Shown here piece after piece: positions 43,192 through 52,465 of a stretch of 64,000 bases of DNA. The position numbers were made by a program, and so were the translations under genes. Each line of letters starts with the position of its first letter. The first letter of the stretch is position 1. This DNA comes from CAYWXK01 sp964462515 (GTDB lineage: Bacteria; Planctomycetota; Phycisphaerae; Sedimentisphaerales; Anaerobacaceae), in the NCBI GenBank assembly GCA_964462515.1, contig CAYWXK010000019.1, positions 1 to 64,000 of the forward strand, read 5' to 3'. The notes beneath the pieces were generated by a model, which worked only from the letters and a program-made list of their open reading frames with translations, did not search any database and was not told the DNA's origin.

Positions 43192-43219
43192 TATCTTGGC
43201 TCCATCAAACCGTAGTTTT

Positions 43220-43741
43220 CTACAATTGCAAATTTAGAAAAGCCAGGTCAGCTTGCTGTTTTGCTGCTCCGCTGGAGCTGTATGTCAGTGTCCCTGTCTT
43301 TCCGAGAGCAAAAATGCTTTTCAGAAGCAGGCTGTTAAATCTGGCACATTCCGAGAGAAGCAAAGTTGTGCTGATGTGCTCTTTCTTGAGCTCTTTAATC
43401 AGCAGCTTTAACTTCTCTTTTATCAGAGCTATCCGGTTTTTCTTTTCGTCAGGCAAAACTGCTTCGAGTGCGGATAAAGTCAGTTGTTGAAGGCTGCAGC
43501 CGAGAGCATCGGCCAGCTCTTTTCGTATCATCTGACGTTTTAATTCAGCAGCTTTATAGGTATCCGAGTCGGCGTGGATACTCTCAAGCAGTTTGCTCAA
43601 GGCAGTGTCATTGCGTTTAATGACGAGGCCGCGAAGCTCATTCAGCCTTGCCAAAGTCTTCTGTAAATGCTCAATATCATTCTGGAGAATAGCCAGTAGC
43701 TGCTCAACTTTATCATCTATTTCAATTGAAGCTATTTTCAT
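43220..43741 (-). CDS. flgN: FlgN-like export chaperone
   Basis: 173 residues from ATG 43741, which overlaps the flgJ stop as ATGA. It is a helical hairpin protein (IDDKVEQLLAILQNDIEHLQKTLARLNELRGLVIKRN ... LIKEKLKLLIKELKKEHISTTLLLSECARFNSLLLKSIF) with the FlgN pattern, ending in a variable client-binding tail. FlgN keeps FlgK and FlgL export-competent, and it is encoded immediately before both. A slightly longer frame from 43762 exists but would overlap flgJ needlessly. Confidence 0.82.
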   Translation of the reverse strand: MKIASIEIDDKVEQLLAILQNDIEHLQKTLARLNELRGLVIKRNDTALSKLLESIHADSDTYKAAELKRQMIRKELADALGCSLQQLTLSALEAVLPDEKKNRIALIKEKLKLLIKELKKEHISTTLLLSECARFNSLLLKSIFALGKTGTLTYSSSGAAKQQADLAFLNLQL

Positions 43742-44124
43742 ATACTCGCATCTATGGAGCATTTAGGCGTATTCGTCTGGTCAGGTTTGGCAAGAAATTG
43801 ATATATATCCTTCCACAATCCTAAACCACCGTCGTTAGCTAACTGGCGTGCCAGGCACAGCCAGAAGATTCCTTGAATCTGCTCGGCAGCTCCATCTTCA
43901 TCAAAGCCCCAATCGCCGATTGTATTTTTCATTTCATCCAGCAACCTGCTAAGCAAAACGGATTCAAAATCTTTGGCTGTCTGCTTTTTTTCATCCTCCG
44001 AAGCAGAGCTAATTTTGTCCGGTTGAAAATTGACGAGCTTACCGGAAGATAGAGTCTCGCTGGAACGGTCAAGCGGAACCGGCGGTAAAACCGGCCCGGT
44101 TAATATCAATTTAGTTTCATCCAT
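43738..44124 (-). CDS. flgJ: FlgJ-type rod-binding protein, no muramidase domain
   Basis: 128 residues, equal to only the N-terminal rod-assembly domain of FlgJ: AKDFESVLLSRLLDEMKNTIGDWGFDEDGAAEQIQGIFWLCLARQLANDGGLGLWKDIY. The C-terminal glucosaminidase domain of enteric FlgJ is absent, so the peptidoglycan hole must be made by another enzyme, not visible here. This single-domain form is common outside gamma-proteobacteria. It lies between flgI and flgN. Confidence 0.87.
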   Translation of the reverse strand: MDETKLILTGPVLPPVPLDRSSETLSSGKLVNFQPDKISSASEDEKKQTAKDFESVLLSRLLDEMKNTIGDWGFDEDGAAEQIQGIFWLCLARQLANDGGLGLWKDIYQFLAKPDQTNTPKCSIDASI

Positions 44125-44132
44125 AAACTTTC

Positions 44133-45278
44133 CTACATTATCACCAGCTTAGCCTGAAGGACACCAGCTTTCTTGAGGGCATTAAATATCGCTATCAGGT
44201 CTCTGGGTGTGGCGCCTATGGCGTTGAGGTTTTTGGCCAGCTCCGAGACCGTAACCGCTCTTGATACGGGAATCAGATACCCTTCCTTTTCCTCAACTCC
44301 TATTATCGTTTCAGGGACTCTTTCGGTTGTGCCGGCATCAGAGAAAGGAGCAATCGGTTGAGAAACAATCTCAGTTTCCTTGATTTTTACGACCAGACTA
44401 CCTTGGGAAATCGCAACGGCGGAAATGCCGACATTTTGGCCGACCACAATTGTGCCGGTTCGCTCGTTAATTACTACAACCGCCGGGACATCGACCTGGA
44501 CCTGATGCTTTGTAATATCATCGATGAATCCGGCAACATCGCTCTGTCCGATTTCGCCTGGGATTTTGACTTTGATAGTGCCGGCATCAACGACCTCAGT
44601 GCTGTTCGGGTAACGCTGGTTAATGACCTTGCTAATCCGCTGGGCAGTTGAAAAATCACTGTTTCTGAGATTGAGGGTAATGACCCTGTTGCCGCCGATG
44701 AATTCAACAAATGTAGCCAATTCTTCCTTTTCGACTATTGCGCCGTCAGGAATTCGCCCGACAGTCTGGTGGTTTTTTGTAATCGAGGCCTTTCCACCTT
44801 CCGCTGCCCAGCCGCCTATTGAGATTCCTCCTTGAGCAACCGCATAGACCTGGCTGTCGAGGCCCTCCAGAGGCGTGGGCAAAAGCATTCCGCCTTGAAG
44901 GCTTTTTGCATCGCCTATGGCAGAGACATCGACGTCGATGTGAGAGCCCTGGCGGTCAAAAGGACCCAGCTCAGCGGTTACCATAACAACGGCGATATTG
45001 CCGCCGGTCAGCTCGGCAGGAGACAAGACAAGGCCGGCGTCTCGGAGGATGTTAGTAAGCATTTGCCGTGATAGTGCCGTATTATCGCCGGTATTTGTCA
45101 GGCCGATGACCAAACCAATACCTCTGAGCGGATTGCCGCGAAGGCCCTGAATGTCAACGATATCTTTTATCCGCTCACATTGTGCGACCTGGGTTGTATT
45201 TAGTGAGATTACAAATATCACCACTAAATGCAGAAAGATGCGTCTATAGTTTGATGAATATGATAGTGAAGATTTCAT
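44133..45278 (-). CDS. flgI: flagellar P-ring protein FlgI
   Basis: 381 residues with a signal peptide (about 1-34, ending near QVAQC). Conserved P-ring sequence follows: ERIKDIVDIQGLRGNPLRGIGLVIGLTNTGDNT, with IVGQNVGISAVAISQGSLVV in the middle and an end of LNAIGATPRDLIAIFNALKKAGVLQAKLVIM. FlgI forms the periplasmic bushing in the peptidoglycan layer, with FlgA as assembly chaperone. The sequence 8 bp later begins flgJ. Confidence 0.95.
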   Translation of the reverse strand: MKSSLSYSSNYRRIFLHLVVIFVISLNTTQVAQCERIKDIVDIQGLRGNPLRGIGLVIGLTNTGDNTALSRQMLTNILRDAGLVLSPAELTGGNIAVVMVTAELGPFDRQGSHIDVDVSAIGDAKSLQGGMLLPTPLEGLDSQVYAVAQGGISIGGWAAEGGKASITKNHQTVGRIPDGAIVEKEELATFVEFIGGNRVITLNLRNSDFSTAQRISKVINQRYPNSTEVVDAGTIKVKIPGEIGQSDVAGFIDDITKHQVQVDVPAVVVINERTGTIVVGQNVGISAVAISQGSLVVKIKETEIVSQPIAPFSDAGTTERVPETIIGVEEKEGYLIPVSRAVTVSELAKNLNAIGATPRDLIAIFNALKKAGVLQAKLVIM

Positions 45279-45320
45279 AAGCCGTTGCTCTCAAAAAATA
45301 TATGCGCACAAATTCCATAA

Positions 45321-45950
45321 TTAAAATGGGCAGATAATATCGAATATACGGCCGAGCCAACCGGGCTTCGTATATGGTGTCGATACACCTGTGTTCCTGA
45401 CTACGATACGAAAGTCTGCGACCTGCTCACTCTTAACGGTGTTATCAAATGCAATATCGCTCGGCCTGACTATACCGCTTATCTCAATGACCTGTATGTC
45501 GCCGCCGATATTGCGGCCGCGACTTCCCATTACCACGAGGCTGCGGTTTGGCAGAACATCGACGACAACGACAGTAATACGGTCGGTGTATTTGCGCTCG
45601 TCTTTGTAATCAGCCTTGCTTTTCAGCTCATTAGTGGATTGGGCTTCCATAGTGAAGCCTGGTATGCGCGGCAGGATATTATGATTGGGAGTAGTAATAC
45701 CCAGCTCGCCATTAAAAGTGGTTGAGCGTTCAGCCTCTTTCTTCAGGTCTCTTTTGGCTTTGTTATCGACCTTGCTATCTTCGGTAATTTTGATAGTAAG
45801 AACGTCACCTATCTGACGGGCCACATCATCAGCATAGAGGGCTTTCATATTTTTATCCCTTTTGGCCCAGATAGAGCCTGCCTGTGAACAGGCGGCAAGG
45901 CAAAGCACAAAACCGGTTGCAACTAATACCAAGGTCACTTTATTTCTCAT
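45321..45950 (-). CDS. flgH: flagellar L-ring lipoprotein FlgH
   Basis: 209 residues. The signal peptide ends in a lipobox LAAC (C20). The mature part has SIWAKRD..KALYADDVARQIGDVLTIKITEDSKVDNKAKRDLKKEAER and the conserved KSKADYKDERKYTDRITVVVVDVLPNRSLVVMGSR. FlgH forms the ring in the outer membrane, which shows the organism is diderm. Between flgA and flgI. Confidence 0.94.
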   Translation of the reverse strand: MRNKVTLVLVATGFVLCLAACSQAGSIWAKRDKNMKALYADDVARQIGDVLTIKITEDSKVDNKAKRDLKKEAERSTTFNGELGITTPNHNILPRIPGFTMEAQSTNELKSKADYKDERKYTDRITVVVVDVLPNRSLVVMGSRGRNIGGDIQVIEISGIVRPSDIAFDNTVKSEQVADFRIVVRNTGVSTPYTKPGWLGRIFDIICPF

Positions 45951-46002
45951 TTCATTTCTCCTTTGGTCAGAGATTTTTGCCGACTTAATTAAGACAAAGC
46001 CC

Positions 46003-46992
46003 CTAAAGAACTGGTTCTACAGTTCCATCTTCATTTACTTTGGCCAGGATTATTCTTTGTGAATCTGCATTTCGGACTTTGATGTATTCACCGGCCCGGC
46101 CATTCTCCATAGTCTTTCCGAGCGCTGTAATTAAAAGGCCTGGCTTTTCGATTCGGATGACCACGCTTTGATTGCGTTCAACGACAAACTGACGGGCGGC
46201 AGACGCTACCATATTTGCACTAAGCACAGTGTTCGCCGGCAAATTGCGTTTGGCAATAAGTCCAAAAGGAGGCTTCCAATCTGCAGGTTCCGGACTATTT
46301 GAAAGGGCGTTTACTATTTTGATGTTCTCGGAGTTTATAACCGAACCAGCGGGGATATCGACCAGAGTTACTGCTGTGCGGCAATTGTATTTGAGACGAA
46401 AAGTTACCTCACGGCTGCCTATTTGTTTGCCATCCTGAAGCACAATAATCTGGACTTTGGCCTGATTGCCCGTAGAGCCGTTGACCAGGCGTGGTCGCAA
46501 CTCAATGCTTTTTCCAGATTCAAGAGCTATCAAATCCTGCGGCACTAAAATCGGCTCAAACCGGCGAACAGAGGCAGCGGAAGGACTATCTTTCAAAAAT
46601 GCACTTGCACGCGCCACCAAGTCGGTTCCCTTGATAATCTGCTGCTGCTGTTTTACCATAACTTTTTCTGCGCCGACAAATGTTACTACAGATGCAGGGA
46701 TTCCACTTGAAGCTAATCTGCTCAAGACCGTTGGTCTATCAATGATAACCTCCTGGCCCGGCATAGAAATCCTGCCGAGAAGAGTACCGTTCGCCCTTGT
46801 GAGAAGATTTTCACTTCCGCGAATTATGCCAAGCTGACCAAGCGTCAGACAATCGCCTTTAACTATAATCTCTCTGGGCAGGTAAATCTGCAGAGCCAGT
46901 CTATCATTTGGGTCGTTAGCTGAGGCCCGGCAAAATGCGCCTAATGCCAATAATGTAACAACCGAAATAATATGGACTGCCTTGTTAAACAT
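46003..46992 (-). CDS. flgA: P-ring assembly chaperone FlgA
   Basis: 329 residues with a signal peptide (about 1-24). The C-terminal SAF-type domain starts about residue 205 (AVTLVDIPAGSVINSENIKI) and continues with LIAKRNLPANTVLSANMV and RNQSVVIRIEKPGLLITALGKTMENGRAGEYIKVRNADSQRII, the FlgA signature. It is longer than enteric FlgA (219) because of an N-terminal extension of the same periplasmic style. It prevents premature P-ring aggregation. Confidence 0.9.
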   Translation of the reverse strand: MFNKAVHIISVVTLLALGAFCRASANDPNDRLALQIYLPREIIVKGDCLTLGQLGIIRGSENLLTRANGTLLGRISMPGQEVIIDRPTVLSRLASSGIPASVVTFVGAEKVMVKQQQQIIKGTDLVARASAFLKDSPSAASVRRFEPILVPQDLIALESGKSIELRPRLVNGSTGNQAKVQIIVLQDGKQIGSREVTFRLKYNCRTAVTLVDIPAGSVINSENIKIVNALSNSPEPADWKPPFGLIAKRNLPANTVLSANMVASAARQFVVERNQSVVIRIEKPGLLITALGKTMENGRAGEYIKVRNADSQRIILAKVNEDGTVEPVL

Positions 46993-47000
46993 AACGCTCC

Positions 47001-47786
47001 TTACTGACCAATGTTATTAGCTACTCGCAGCATATCATCGCCGGCTTTTATAGCGCGGGAGTTTATCTCGTATGCTCGCTGAGCGGTTATAAGGTTAACC
47101 AGCTCTGTTACCATCTGGACATTGGATTTTTCCAGGAATCCCGCCAGAATTGTGCCAAAACCGTTTTCACCTGGTGTGCCGGTTGTAGGTGTGCCGCTGC
47201 CTCCGGTTTCAGCTAACAGATTGTCTCCTTCGCTCGATAGACCCGATGGGTTGGGAAATCGCACTAATTGAACATTTCCCACGACCGATGTGGTTCCGGC
47301 AGCATCGGTAACATTTACACCGCCATCCTTTTCAATACTTACACTGACAGCATCTATAGGGATTGTAATAGCCGGCTCGATGGAATAGCCGGTTGTGGTT
47401 ACCAGTTGACCGTTGGCGTTGGTCTGGAGAGCGCCATCACGAGTATATCTTTTGTCACCATTCGGCAGAGTTACCTGAAGGAAACCATCGCCTAAGATAG
47501 CAATATCGAGAGGCCGATTGGTGTTCTGAAGCTCACCGGGCGTAAAAACTTTTATCGTTGCTGCAGCACGGACTCCGCCGCCTATTTCAAGACCGCCGGG
47601 AGATATTATTCCCGATGCCACCTCCGTGCCGGGCTCTTTCAATTTGTCATAAAGCAAATCCTGAAAATTGATCTGGCTTCGTTTGAAACCGGTGGTGTTG
47701 ATGTTGGCGAGATTGTTGGCAATCATATCCACCATCATTTGCTGGGCTGTCATTCCGGTCGCCGCAGTAGAAAATGCTTTTAACAT
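47001..47786 (-). CDS. flgG: flagellar distal rod protein FlgG
   Basis: 261 residues, exactly the usual length. It begins LKAFSTAATGMTAQQMMVDMIANNLANINTTGFKRSQINFQDLLY and ends SNVQMVTELVNLITAQRAYEINSRAIKAGDDMLRVANNI. FlgG forms the distal rod through the P and L rings. It follows flgF by 32 bp with an AGGAGAAC-like ribosome site. Confidence 0.96.
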   Translation of the reverse strand: MLKAFSTAATGMTAQQMMVDMIANNLANINTTGFKRSQINFQDLLYDKLKEPGTEVASGIISPGGLEIGGGVRAAATIKVFTPGELQNTNRPLDIAILGDGFLQVTLPNGDKRYTRDGALQTNANGQLVTTTGYSIEPAITIPIDAVSVSIEKDGGVNVTDAAGTTSVVGNVQLVRFPNPSGLSSEGDNLLAETGGSGTPTTGTPGENGFGTILAGFLEKSNVQMVTELVNLITAQRAYEINSRAIKAGDDMLRVANNIGQ

Positions 47787-47818
47787 AATGTTGTTCTCCT
47801 ATAAAACAAATTGGTTCC

Positions 47819-48553
47819 TCAGGCCATAGCAACGCCCATCATACTGCTGGAGGCCTCTTTTTGGGCCGAGATAAGTTTCATATTCGCTTCGTATAGTCGC
47901 GTGACCATTATCATATCCACCAATTCATCGATTAGCTTGACGTTGGATGCTTCCTGGTAACCCTGTTTTACGAGCGCCTGCTCAGCAGAAACGGGCCGGA
48001 CATCGACATCCGGCATCCTGTAACAATTTTCACCGACAGGGGTGAGCTTATTTTCATTGTCTTTGAATTCAACCAATCTGAACTTCCCGATATTGGCGTC
48101 ACCTGCGGCAAGCCTTCCATCACCCGAAACAATCAGTTGCGAAAGTCCCACATTGGCCGGTATTGTGATTGGCCCGGCTTCGCCGGCTACAATTCGTCCC
48201 TGAGAATCTACAATCTGGCCGAGCTGGTTTGTTTGAAATACTCCATTCCGCGTGTAAAGCGGACCCGCAGGGGTCTCAATCACAAAAAATCCTTTACCGT
48301 ATAAAGCGAAATCAAGCGGCCGACCGGTTTCAATAAGGTTGCCCTGGGAGAAATCCAGCAGAGTATTCAAAGTAACGGTGCCGGTGGACTCTGCAGATGG
48401 TGCGGTTTGCTGGGCGTCAAGAGAGCTTGTAAAGGCGTTACATCTGCGTTTGTAGCCGACTGTGCTGACGTTAGCCACGTTGTGTGTAATCAGGTCAAGT
48501 TCCTGCATCAATGCAGTAACGCTCGAACTAATCTGTGTTATCGTATCTGCCAT
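47819..48553 (-). CDS. flgF: flagellar proximal rod protein FlgF
   Basis: 244 residues from ATG 48553. The frame extends upstream, but rod-family sequence starts at ADTITQISSSVTALMQELDLITHNVANVSTVGYKRR and the preceding gene stops at 48555, leaving one base between them. The body has RPLDFALYGKGFFVIETPAGPLYTRNG, typical of FlgF/FlgG. The C-terminus is NVKLIDELVDMIMVTRLYEANMKLI. Part of the rod between FlgBC and FlgG. Confidence 0.93.
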   Translation of the reverse strand: MADTITQISSSVTALMQELDLITHNVANVSTVGYKRRCNAFTSSLDAQQTAPSAESTGTVTLNTLLDFSQGNLIETGRPLDFALYGKGFFVIETPAGPLYTRNGVFQTNQLGQIVDSQGRIVAGEAGPITIPANVGLSQLIVSGDGRLAAGDANIGKFRLVEFKDNENKLTPVGENCYRMPDVDVRPVSAEQALVKQGYQEASNVKLIDELVDMIMVTRLYEANMKLISAQKEASSSMMGVAMA

Positions 48554-48554
48554 T

Positions 48555-49853
48555 TTAGACCTTCTGGACAGAGGAAAGTTGGGCCGCACTTTCTGCTGCT
48601 TCGAGCTTATCGCCGGGTGCATCCGGCGTCCTTTGACCATTTGTTCTGGTCAGCAGAGAAGCTGCGTTAGTAGCACGAATTAGCTCATTGACATCCGAGT
48701 CACCCAGGCCGGTCAATTCAACCGCTATTGAGAAACCGTTTTCTATCGGTTTGGTGTGCCTGACTTCACCGACATCTTCTATTATTTTTGCTGTTGCTGC
48801 CGAACCTGTTTCTTGGGAACCCGAAGTTTGGTCATTCTCACCATTTAACTTAAATACGACCAATACTCTCTCGCCCATTTTGACGTCCAACGGCAGTTCG
48901 ATACGTAAGCCTGGACCAGCCAGCTCAGTAACAACAGCAGACACAAATTCAGGCGGTCCCCAGGAGCGCCCGGCAGCACTCAGTTCTTTTTTTGCCCTAT
49001 CACCATTTAGCGATGCAGCCCTTGCGAAAGGAAATCTTGCGACGAAAGCGGGTTTGTTAACCGGAACACGGGCAAAACGGCGACGATTAACAAATCGAAC
49101 ATCCTCACTGTGATTCAAAACTAAGATGTCGCCATCGCAACTGACTACCGAAGTGTCAAATTCCCAAACTGAGGCACCAAAATAATAACGTGCACGCCAG
49201 AACTCACCCGGTGCGGTTTCTACCTGCACTGCTAGTTTAATAGTAAGCTCCACATCATCGTTCCTTATCACCGTAGATTCGATATCAGCCAAGTTGCGAG
49301 TTTTACGGCGTGTTATATGGAGCCTTTTACCAACAGGAATTTGCCTGCTGCTGAGCCTTCTTGCTGCGGCTGGCGAACCTACTGCAGTGAGAGACTTTTT
49401 CTGAAAGCCGAGCTTTTCACGAAGGAATGACATCTCGTTTTTCAAACGCTCTCCTTCCTGCTGATTTTGCTTTGTAATATTCTCTTCCATCATTCTGGCA
49501 GCACCGCTATCGAATGCGTTGGCCATAGTGAAAATCGCCTCGCTTTGCCTAATTCCTGCTTTGCGTGCGACCTGAAGCAAAATTTCACATTCGCGCTTAC
49601 TTAAACCGCTCTTGCGTGCATATTCATCAAATATACGGGTGCTGGCTCTGCGTGACTGGACTTTGCGATTATAGCTGATAACCACAAGTATCGCGATTAG
49701 TATGGTTATGGCAGCCAGCGCAGCCAGGACAAACCAATTGGCATCTATAAAGTTGGTGGCCAATCGGCTGCCCATAGCCTTTAACCGCTCCAATGGCGTA
49801 AGTGACAAAGCCACCGTATCGAATGCTGTTGTAATTACGAGTGTCGTTGTCAT
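48555..49853 (-). CDS. membrane-anchored PilZ/YcgR-like protein in the hook operon
   Basis: 432 residues. One TM helix (about 40-60) is followed by a charged helical segment (about 75-130). A YcgR-N-like beta domain follows (about 165-250, GKRLHITRRKTRNLADI..., ARYYFGASVWEFDTSVV), then a PilZ domain (about 256-385). PilZ motif 1 is present (RRRFARVP, RxxxR). Motif 2 is degenerate: ELAGPGLRI where DxSxxGLRI is usual. YcgR binds c-di-GMP and brakes the motor in enterics. Here the gene sits between flgE and flgF and the protein is membrane-tethered. A motor-control role is inferred from domain plus context. Confidence 0.75.
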   Translation of the reverse strand: MTTTLVITTAFDTVALSLTPLERLKAMGSRLATNFIDANWFVLAALAAITILIAILVVISYNRKVQSRRASTRIFDEYARKSGLSKRECEILLQVARKAGIRQSEAIFTMANAFDSGAARMMEENITKQNQQEGERLKNEMSFLREKLGFQKKSLTAVGSPAAARRLSSRQIPVGKRLHITRRKTRNLADIESTVIRNDDVELTIKLAVQVETAPGEFWRARYYFGASVWEFDTSVVSCDGDILVLNHSEDVRFVNRRRFARVPVNKPAFVARFPFARAASLNGDRAKKELSAAGRSWGPPEFVSAVVTELAGPGLRIELPLDVKMGERVLVVFKLNGENDQTSGSQETGSAATAKIIEDVGEVRHTKPIENGFSIAVELTGLGDSDVNELIRATNAASLLTRTNGQRTPDAPGDKLEAAESAAQLSSVQKV

Positions 49854-49911
49854 TTTAAACTTTCAAACATGCTATCATTTTGCGAGCTACGCCAAACACA
49901 CCTGCAAATTA

Positions 49912-51603
49912 CTAACTGATAAGATTGCTTAACTCCCGCAGTATGTCATTGGCAACCCTGATGGTTCGAGCGTTTGCCTGGAATCCGTTTTGAGCTTGAA
50001 TCATATTGACGAACTCGGTTGCTATATCGACATTGGACTTTTCCAGCGCCCCTCCGTGAACTGTGCCGGCGCCACCGGTCCGCGCTTGCGTAGCAACGGC
50101 CTCACCTGAGTTAGCCGAAGGGATGAAATATCCGCCACCGATGTTCTCCAGACCTGCTGCGTTCTGAAATAGAGATATCTCCAAGGTTGCGATATTCTTT
50201 TTAATACCATTGGAGAATGCGCCGATGACCATACCTTCATTATTGACAGAGACCGTAGAAAGCCTACCTGCTCCATATCCATCCTGCTCTCTTGCAACAG
50301 CAGTCGAGTTTCCAGCAAACTGCGTTAAACCGTCGAGCTTACCTAACGTACCGAGGTTTAACTGAATAGTTTGAGGACTTGAGATATTATGTGCAAAGGT
50401 TATTACAAATTGAGCCGAATCCGAACCACTCAAGCCGGCATAAGAGCCGTCACCGGGGTCAAATGTTATGCCTTCGATGCGTCGCTCCTCCATAGTCATC
50501 TGATTGATGTCACCACTAATCGTGGTCAAAACCATATCCCAGACATTAGGGGTATCTGTCCGGACAAAGGCTCCTGACAAAACGTGCTTTCCACCTTGAG
50601 AGTCATATACTGCGATATTGGCGTGCTTGACCTCTTCACCGCCAACAGTTGTTATCTCAAAATATCCCGGCACGATAAGTAGGCCATCACCAGAATATGA
50701 AAGGCTAATATCAGATTTGGTATAACCACTTTCATTATCGGTTATCCGTATTTTGCCGTTGACCAGGGATGCAGCAGCACCATTAAGAACATTGTTATTC
50801 AGATGGTCAATAAGTTCGCCGAGCGTGGTGTCTGGATTGATAGTAAATGTCAGACCGCCGGTAAATGCAGTGCCATCCGGATGATACCCGGCAATGGTAA
50901 TTGTTCCGGACTCGCCAACGCTTAATTGCCCATCGCTTTCGCCGCCTCCGCTAAATTGGTCGAGCTGGTCAATCTCTGTAGCCGCTGTAGCTACAGCGCC
51001 ATTATTGTAGGTATAGCCGATATTTGAGGTAACCTCATTGGTTTGAGGTGCGGCAAAGGCCGCATCAGCACTCAAGTTACCGGCGACCACTATTTGCAAT
51101 GTAGCTTTTGCCGGGATAGCAACGTCATAAGGGACATGAAGATTGCTATTACCAGCAATTTGGAAACCTTCGGCTTCACCTTCCGACCCAATACGCTGGA
51201 CGCGATAGCCTGTATTTGGGTCAACCAAATTCGAGTCCGCATCGACAGCGAAGGATCCTGCACGGGTGTAAACACTTTGCTGGCCGTCACTCAATACAAA
51301 ATAACCTTCACCTTCTAGTGCCAAGTCGAGAGGATTGCCGGTATTTACGATGTTACCCTGTATTATATTCGGGCTGATACCACTTACTGAAACGCCGCTG
51401 CCCATCTGTTGAGGATTTGTGCCGCCGACATTAGTAGTCGGCTGTGATGCCTTCTTTATCGTTTCGCTAAGAAGCTCTGAGAAGGTTATTCTGCTGGACT
51501 TAAAGGCAGTGGTGTTGACATTGGCCAGGTTATTACCGGCTACATCAAGCATTTTCTGATGTGCTTGCAAGCCACTGACTCCGGATGACAATGCAAAAGT
51601 CAT
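49912..51603 (-). CDS. flgE: flagellar hook protein FlgE
   Basis: 563 residues. The start ALSSGVSGLQAHQKMLDVAGNNLANVNTTAFKSSRITFSELLSETIK is the hook N-terminus. DLALEGEGYFVLSDGQQSVYTRAGSFAVDADSNLVDPNTGYRVQ follows, and the end is EKSNVDIATEFVNMIQAQNGFQANARTIRVANDILRELSNLI. The central part (about 150-430) is an enlarged, beta-rich insert with a FlgE/FliD-like hook-IN segment (TFTINPDTTLGELIDHLNNN). It builds the hook. It lies 18 bp downstream of flgD. Confidence 0.95.
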   Translation of the reverse strand: MTFALSSGVSGLQAHQKMLDVAGNNLANVNTTAFKSSRITFSELLSETIKKASQPTTNVGGTNPQQMGSGVSVSGISPNIIQGNIVNTGNPLDLALEGEGYFVLSDGQQSVYTRAGSFAVDADSNLVDPNTGYRVQRIGSEGEAEGFQIAGNSNLHVPYDVAIPAKATLQIVVAGNLSADAAFAAPQTNEVTSNIGYTYNNGAVATAATEIDQLDQFSGGGESDGQLSVGESGTITIAGYHPDGTAFTGGLTFTINPDTTLGELIDHLNNNVLNGAAASLVNGKIRITDNESGYTKSDISLSYSGDGLLIVPGYFEITTVGGEEVKHANIAVYDSQGGKHVLSGAFVRTDTPNVWDMVLTTISGDINQMTMEERRIEGITFDPGDGSYAGLSGSDSAQFVITFAHNISSPQTIQLNLGTLGKLDGLTQFAGNSTAVAREQDGYGAGRLSTVSVNNEGMVIGAFSNGIKKNIATLEISLFQNAAGLENIGGGYFIPSANSGEAVATQARTGGAGTVHGGALEKSNVDIATEFVNMIQAQNGFQANARTIRVANDILRELSNLIS

Positions 51604-51621
51604 TTTTGTATCTCCTTAATT

Positions 51622-52005
51622 TTAGTTTTTAACTGACATCACATCTTCCAAAGCGACCATATAGTCGCCTACGGCCAAAAAGATTTCTCCATCGAAGTTA
51701 CTGTAAACCTGTTCAACTATGCCACAGACAACCTGATTATCACCTGTCTCGGTTTGCGTAATGAATTCTATATTCTTGCCTATCAGCGAGCCGGCGTAAG
51801 AATGCTGGACGGTGGCGAGAATCCTGGCAAAGTTTACATTCATCGATTCGAGCTGCGCCAACTCTGAGAAGTGCGCTAACTGAGTAGCCATTTCGTTATT
51901 GTCCAGAGGCTCCAGCGGGTCCTGATTTTTAAGCTGAGTAATCAGGAGCTTCATATAATCCATCTGAATGTTGCTGGCTGTGACTGTTGAGGTCGATGAA
52001 CTCAT
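51622..52005 (-). CDS. flgD: hook scaffolding protein FlgD
   Basis: 127 residues, the minimal form. It has MDYMKLLITQLKNQDPLEPLDNNEMATQLAHFSELAQLESMN, which is the conserved N-terminal FlgD core. The SLIGKNIEFI motif and a short beta domain follow. The larger C-terminal Tudor/FnIII domains of enteric FlgD are missing. FlgD caps the growing hook. First gene of the minus-strand rod/hook operon and directly downstream of a sigma-54 promoter. Confidence 0.92.
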   Translation of the reverse strand: MSSSTSTVTASNIQMDYMKLLITQLKNQDPLEPLDNNEMATQLAHFSELAQLESMNVNFARILATVQHSYAGSLIGKNIEFITQTETGDNQVVCGIVEQVYSNFDGEIFLAVGDYMVALEDVMSVKN

Positions 52006-52091
52006 AAGTTTTTTAATATCCTTCGTAATCCAAAGCTATATGGCATTTCTTTTGACCTACTACTACATAACGCTACTATGACAAAAACGTT

Positions 52092-52106
52092 GCAAGCAGT
52101 GTGCCA
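52092..52106 (-). promoter_or_regulatory. sigma-54 promoter of the flgD-flgL operon
   Basis: On the minus strand TGGCAC-ACTGC-TTGC, a full consensus match, 87 bases before the flgD ATG. The intergenic region to the divergent regulator is about 590 bp. It also contains GTCAGAGATTATTTTC-like sequence near 52275, which only faintly resembles the 15-bp element of the other promoters. Confidence 0.87.
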
Positions 52107-52320
52107 CAGTTAGATTACTATTGTTACGGTCGCAGATAACTTCTTGCTGCAGCTACATTAGCGAATCAATAAAATTGAACCAGAAGAAAAGCACTTCCTT
52201 TGGAGAACACCGCGAGGGAGACAAATTTTCCTATGTTTGGGAAGATTTTGCCGGTTGTGAAACGAGACTGAGTCAGAGATTATTTTCTTTGTGCTTAGGT
52301 TGAGTCGGTGACATCAACAA

Positions 52321-52465
52321 GTCCTATAAGAAGCAAAACTATTTCACTACGATTTTGGTCATTTAATTGTTTGATTAGTTGAGTCAAAATGTCCTATAAC
52401 AGTTTCGGATAAGACAGAAGTTTTTGATTTAACAAAGTCAGTGACATTATTGGCCAGTCCCATAA
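52321..52465. repeat. three spaced GTCCYATAA direct repeats before the regulator gene
   Basis: GTCCTATAA at 52321-52329 and 52391-52399 and GTCCCATAA at 52457-52465, spaced 70 and 66 bp, all in the same orientation. The first and third are preceded by a GTGACAT word. They lie 130-270 bp upstream of the sigma-54 activator gene and could be regulator-binding sites. The rest of 52006-52587 shows no gene. Confidence 0.4.

Noticed and set aside
48554..48640. Longer N-terminus for FlgF
   Set aside because: It overlaps the 3' end of the PilZ gene and is not rod-like; the conserved rod motif begins just after ATG 48553.
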